Positions 60,678-64,000 of a stretch of 64,000 nucleotides of DNA are shown here, in pieces. Source of the DNA: Mycobacterium sp. OAS707 (lineage in GTDB: Bacteria > Actinomycetota > Actinomycetes > Mycobacteriales > Mycobacteriaceae); contig NZ_JADBDS010000005.1 in NCBI RefSeq assembly GCF_014873705.1, positions 124,001-188,000 on the forward strand. The letters are read 5' to 3'. The position numbers and the translations under genes were made by a program. The notes under the pieces were generated by a model. The model saw only the letters and a list, made by a program, of their open reading frames with translations, was not told where the DNA came from and made no database searches. The first letter of the stretch is position 1; each line of letters begins with the position of its first letter.

Positions 60678-61211
60678 ATGACTCAGACACTGCACACCGT
60701 CCCAGCGGCCACCATCACCCACACCATCGCCGTCATCCGCGGCGAAATCACCACCGATGTGACCGTGCATCACGCCCGCACCACCGACGCGCGCATCGGG
60801 CTGATCTTCGGCACCGCGCTGATGAACCTCTACTCGGCGTCGGCCGCCCAAGGCCTGCTCGAGGCGTTCGCCGCCGCCCGCGCCGCCATGACCCGGGTGC
60901 CCCGCGAGATCGCCGCCCCCACCACACCGCCTTATGAGCCGTTCGCCCGCACCACCCTGGCCATCGACTGGACCCGCCGACCCGCCTACTGCGTGGTGCC
61001 GCAGTCCGGCCCCAACAAGCTGGGCACCCTCACCATCCACTGGGTCGACCTGCACTGCGGGCCAATCACTTTCCAGATCCGCGACCAGCGCGGCCTCAAA
61101 TCGACACTGGACCTGCTGACCCGGGTGCACCAGACCGCGGTCGCGGTGTTCCTCGACGGGCCCCAGCACGCCGCCGACCCCACCGCCGACGACTACCGGT
61201 GGCCGCGATAG
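60678..61211 (+). CDS. Unknown plasmid-type protein
   Basis: 177 residues from the ATG at 60678. A mixed alpha/beta protein (AVIRGEITTDVTVHHARTTD; IHWVDLHCGPITFQIRDQRG; LLTRVHQTAVAVFLDGPQHA) with no signal peptide, membrane helix or known motif. It follows the structured leader copy A, and its position matches that of the DUF4192 gene behind copy B. Function unknown. Confidence 0.68.
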   Translation: MTQTLHTVPAATITHTIAVIRGEITTDVTVHHARTTDARIGLIFGTALMNLYSASAAQGLLEAFAAARAAMTRVPREIAAPTTPPYEPFARTTLAIDWTRRPAYCVVPQSGPNKLGTLTIHWVDLHCGPITFQIRDQRGLKSTLDLLTRVHQTAVAVFLDGPQHAADPTADDYRWPR

Positions 61212-61261
61212 CGGCCACACCGGCGCACCCCCGGCCGGCGCGCACCCACCACAATTGAGAA

Positions 61262-61567
61262 ATGGACATCGACTACGCGCTGGCGTGGCAGTTCGTCGAC
61301 CTCGACGGGCGGCCACGCCGGCTGCGGTTCCGCCGCGACGACACCGAAGCCGACGACGTCTTGTCGGGAACCGGCCAACTCGTCGCGGTCATCGCCGACC
61401 CGCACCGGGCCGATCACGACGACACCATCGCGATCAGCCGCCCCGGCGTCGATTTCCTCGCCGTCGAGCGCGCACTCGAGGGCTGGCGCGAATGGGCGAT
61501 GCTCGGAGAAGAAGCGGTCAACCTCGCCGAGATCCAGCGCCGCATCCACGCCGCAGACCTGGACTGA
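61262..61567 (+). CDS. Small acidic unknown protein
   Basis: 101 residues from an ATG 50 bases after the previous gene. It is acidic overall (LSGTGQLVAVIADPHRADHD; SRPGVDFLAVERALEGWREW), with no membrane segment. Acidic small proteins in plasmid leader regions can act as DNA mimics against restriction, but no specific motif supports that here. Confidence 0.6.
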   Translation: MDIDYALAWQFVDLDGRPRRLRFRRDDTEADDVLSGTGQLVAVIADPHRADHDDTIAISRPGVDFLAVERALEGWREWAMLGEEAVNLAEIQRRIHAADLD

Positions 61568-61990
61568 CCCCGCACTCCCCGCGGCTCCGACACCGCGGGC
61601 CGGCACCGACAGAACGCAATCACAGGATCACCCGGTGATCCGATCACACGATCACCAGCGGTGACACGGCGCCTGCGGCGCCGTACGAGTCCGTAGCCAC
61701 TCACCTAACTAGCCGTCAGCGTGCGCCCAGTGTGACCGGCGGGGCCCCGTCGGCGTCAACCCACGCCGCTATCCGCGCTCGCCCGTTCTTCGCGCCGGCT
61801 CGCTGGCGCTCACCGCCGCTGCGCCCGTGCGGCTCCGACGAATTTCGCCAACCCCGTGCTCGCTGGCGCTCGCCCGACGAAATTCGCCTCCTGCGCGGCG
61901 GCTCAAAGGGGTTGACCCCGCCACCCCACCGGTCGCCCTGTTCTCACGCCAATCGGCGCACCGATCACCTTCGTCAACGAGGAAAACACC
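61568..61990 (+). promoter_or_regulatory. Structured leader repeat, copy B
   Basis: 423 bases without a gene. A hairpin ACGGCGCC-TGC-GGCGCCGT (61666-61684) begins the copy of the 60375-60640 sequence; both are followed by TCCGTAGCCACTCACC. CGAATTTCG (61839-61847) is inverted at CGAAATTCG (61878-61886). The same CTCAAAGGGGTTGACC block precedes the gene. Before the repeat lies a CCGGTGATCCGATCACACGA-type stretch (~61632-61656). Confidence 0.6.
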
Positions 61991-62980
61991 ATGAACACAC
62001 CAGAACTGACCCTCACCACCCCCGCCGACCTGCTCGCCGCACTGCCCCACCTGCTCGGATTCGTGCCCACCGACGACCTGGTCGCGCTCATGCTCGGCCC
62101 CGCGGGCCACCGCGACAACAGAACAGTCGCGATGCGCAGCGCCATCCGCTGCCCGCTCACCATCGATCGCGAAGCCGCCGAACAATTCCCGCGGGCGTGC
62201 GGCCTTGATGCCGACCACCACCCCGGCGCCATCCTCGCCGCGGTCTGCGACAGCGATCACGACGCGCACGCGCGCATGCTGCTGCACACGGTGCGCGCCG
62301 CGCTGCACCGCCGCGGCATCGTCGTGCACCGCATGCTGATGACCTCCAGCGTCACCGCACCCGGACACTGGATCGACCTCGACACCGGCCAGACCGGCAC
62401 CACCACCGCCTACATCGACTCCGCGGCCACCGCGCTGGGTGTGATGCAAGGCCGCGTCATCGCCGCCTCCCGAGACCACATCCAACGGGAATTCACCACC
62501 ACCGACCCGGCCCCGGCCGTGGACGCCGAAGCTCAACACATCGTCGCCCTCGCCGACGCCACGGTGATCGACTTGCAGGAGGCCATCAGCCGCAACAGCC
62601 CGCCCACAACCGATCTGGCGATGCGCGCCGCGCTCGTCGTCACCGCGCACATCGGATGGCGCGATGCGCTGCTGCGCCTGGCGGCCGGACGCGAACTCGT
62701 CGCGGGCCGGCTGTGGACCCAGATCGCGGCCCCGCACGGCGGGCGCACACGCGCCGAACTGCTGACCATGGCCGCGTTCGCCTACTACTGCGGGGAAGAC
62801 ACCGTGCGCGCAGGCATCGCGCTGACCCACGCCGCGGCCGCCGCCCGCGACGACGACAGCGCACCCCCGCGCCTGGCGGTCATGCTCGACACCGCACTAC
62901 GAGCGGGCATGCCGCCCAGCAAGATCCGCCACCTCATCGTTACCGAGCCCACAGGCCCCACACAGAAACCGCACATATAG
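61991..62980 (+). CDS. DUF4192 protein
   Basis: 329 residues. The N-terminus LTTPADLLAALPHLLGFVPT is the family hallmark, followed by DDLVALMLG and a helical/beta region with ALHRRGIVVHRMLMTSS. The C-terminal half contains AALVVTAHIGWRDALLRLAA and AFAYYCGEDTVRAGIALTHA. DUF4192 proteins are common in actinobacteria and on mobile elements; the role is unknown. It follows leader copy B. Confidence 0.85.
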   Translation: MNTPELTLTTPADLLAALPHLLGFVPTDDLVALMLGPAGHRDNRTVAMRSAIRCPLTIDREAAEQFPRACGLDADHHPGAILAAVCDSDHDAHARMLLHTVRAALHRRGIVVHRMLMTSSVTAPGHWIDLDTGQTGTTTAYIDSAATALGVMQGRVIAASRDHIQREFTTTDPAPAVDAEAQHIVALADATVIDLQEAISRNSPPTTDLAMRAALVVTAHIGWRDALLRLAAGRELVAGRLWTQIAAPHGGRTRAELLTMAAFAYYCGEDTVRAGIALTHAAAAARDDDSAPPRLAVMLDTALRAGMPPSKIRHLIVTEPTGPTQKPHI

Positions 62981-63096
62981 TCCCCGACACTGCGGCCGGC
63001 CGGACTCGACCCCCCCGAAGAGCCGGCCGGCCGCGGCCCTTTCCCGCCAGCCTGCCCACGGCCGCCGCGCGGCGTTCTGTGGAGGGCCGCTTGATC

Positions 63097-63675
63097 GTGA
63101 CTGGAGGGTCGATGGGCGATGGTCCGACGGTGTCGGTCCCCTTCATTGAAGGCGAACGGGTCGTGCTCAGAAAGGCTCACGCCGGTGATGTCGAGGGTTT
63201 GATCGACACGCAGGTCGATGCTCGCGTACGTCGTTTCTTGGGCGGGCCGCGGCCCGAAAGTGAGGTCCGGGCGGCGTTCGAGTCGGTGGGCGTCGCTGAG
63301 CTGTTGTCGACTGCTGGTTGTTATGTGGTGGCCGGCAAAGAGACTGACGAGATGTTGGGGACGGTTGTTCTTGACCGCCGTGGGCAGGACCTGCCGGGGC
63401 ATCTTTGTGATGGTGGAAACGAGCTGGAGTTGACGTATGTGTTCCGGCGGACTGCGTGGGGCAGAGGGTATGCCGCTGAGGCGGCACGTACCTTGCTGCG
63501 GACGGCTGCCGCAGAGCTTCCCGATCAACCGGTCCTGATAATCACTCAAACGGTCAACCTGGCGTCGCTTCGCCTGGCTGAACGCTTGGGTTTCAATGTC
63601 GTCAAAACCTTCGAGCAGTGGGGTGCTCAACAAGCGTTGGCGATGGCGCAGCTGCATGAGTTCCGTGCGGTTTGA
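63097..63675 (+). CDS. GNAT-family N-acetyltransferase
   Basis: 192 residues from a GTG at 63097 (GGAGGG 10 bases upstream); ATG at 63112 and TTG at 63091 are alternatives. GNAT pattern: FIEGERVVLRKAHAGDVEGL, a central beta meander (GTVVLDRRGQDLPGHL), ELTYVFRRTAWGRGYAAEAA carrying the acetyl-CoA pyrophosphate loop (RGYAAEA), and NLASLRLAERLGFNVVKTFE. It resembles the RimJ/RimL-like group that modifies protein N-termini or small amines. Confidence 0.85.
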   Translation: MTGGSMGDGPTVSVPFIEGERVVLRKAHAGDVEGLIDTQVDARVRRFLGGPRPESEVRAAFESVGVAELLSTAGCYVVAGKETDEMLGTVVLDRRGQDLPGHLCDGGNELELTYVFRRTAWGRGYAAEAARTLLRTAAAELPDQPVLIITQTVNLASLRLAERLGFNVVKTFEQWGAQQALAMAQLHEFRAV

Positions 63676-64000
63676 ATGTTCACCTGCTGCACACCAGTGA
63701 TTTTCGACGTTCTTAGTGTCCTCAACGTCGCGGGGGCGTGACCGTCCGAGGCGTGCAACATGCGGTGGTGACACATTGATCAATCGAAGAAGCCTGCAGC
63801 GCTGGTGCCCCACGCCAGATCGGCTGCGTTTTCCGCTGTCTGCTCTCGGATATGACCCGAATCTGAGATTCCAGCAACCGCCAACCACCCACCGCTCTCA
63901 CACCACTCTCGCCGCCCCCAACTAGTCCCTGTCCACATTCACTCACACCCGAGTTCTCCACACCCCCAACGCCATCCACACCCCCAAGCCCCTAACCCAC
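63676..64000. other. Terminal 325 bases without a convincing gene
   Basis: Frames here are poor in composition. Weak matches to DnaA boxes occur at 63954-63962 (TTCTCCACA) and nearby (CTGTCCACA, CCATCCACA) among CACACCCCCA-type pyrimidine-rich sequence. I see nothing definite. Confidence 0.35.

Noticed and set aside
1..64000. CRISPR array, tRNA or rRNA genes, complete insertion sequence
   Set aside because: None seen: no regularly spaced direct repeats with unique spacers, no cloverleaf I could fold by eye, no transposase motif with terminal inverted repeats.

Overview
The window looks like a stretch of a mycobacterial genome: GC-rich, with an EccC-type ATPase of type VII secretion, Esp/PPE-like and DUF4226-type secreted proteins, WhiB-like regulators, DUF732 and PASTA exported proteins, and GTG starts with GTGA/ATGA overlaps. 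The right quarter carries plasmid-type genes (ParB-like protein, DnaB-N-like protein, NrdH, zeta toxin-antitoxin, DUF4192). The window is therefore part of a large plasmid, or of a chromosome with an integrated element. I cannot tell which, and I do not name a species.

Layout. 0-5.3 kb: an orotate-phosphoribosyltransferase-like/AMMECR1-like fusion running off the left edge, a Pro/Glu repeat protein, a small tail-anchored-like protein, a multiply frameshifted membrane-protein remnant, a small protein with an internal duplication, and a Cys-rich protein. 5.3-15.7 kb: an oxidative-enzyme cluster on the minus strand. It holds a LodB-like flavoprotein, a LodA-like quinone-cofactor amino-acid oxidase, a catalase-like haem protein, an unknown protein, a subtilase facing a free-standing I9 inhibitor, a phospholipase-D-like protein, a DUF2182 membrane protein and a type-3 copper tyrosinase. 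16-18.7 kb: a large membrane hydrolase. 19.2-24 kb: an EccC without the other core secretion genes, plus a small PE-like partner. 24.2-35.7 kb: accessory genes, including an OLD-family nuclease, secreted proteins, a potassium channel, a DUF4236-DnaQ-BRCT fusion and a PASTA protein. 35.7-43.4 kb: an Esp-like operon of two YbaB-like proteins, a PPE/EspB-like protein, an EspC-like protein, DUF4226-type proteins and two cell-wall hydrolases with matching leaderless promoters. 43.4-50 kb: an XRE regulator, two WhiB paralogues, a STAS protein and a lipoprotein/large T7-like substrate pair. 50-53 kb: a zeta toxin module and small enzymes. 53.5-63.7 kb: the plasmid-type maintenance region, with an inverted CGCGGATATC array and DnaA-like boxes behind parB, a complete His-Xaa-Ser (HxsA-D-B-C) radical-SAM peptide-modification operon, and structured leader repeats in front of accessory genes.

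Working model. The two most notable systems are (i) the LodA/LodB/catalase/tyrosinase/PLD/subtilase cluster, which would make hydrogen peroxide and quinones and cope with the peroxide, and (ii) the HxS operon, a radical-SAM modification system named in the literature but of unknown product. The 35.7-43.4 kb proteins and the 47-49.7 kb protein look like type VII export clients. The EccC in the window could serve them, but this is inference because the rest of a secretion apparatus is absent here. All family calls were made by reading motifs; none was confirmed by a database search.
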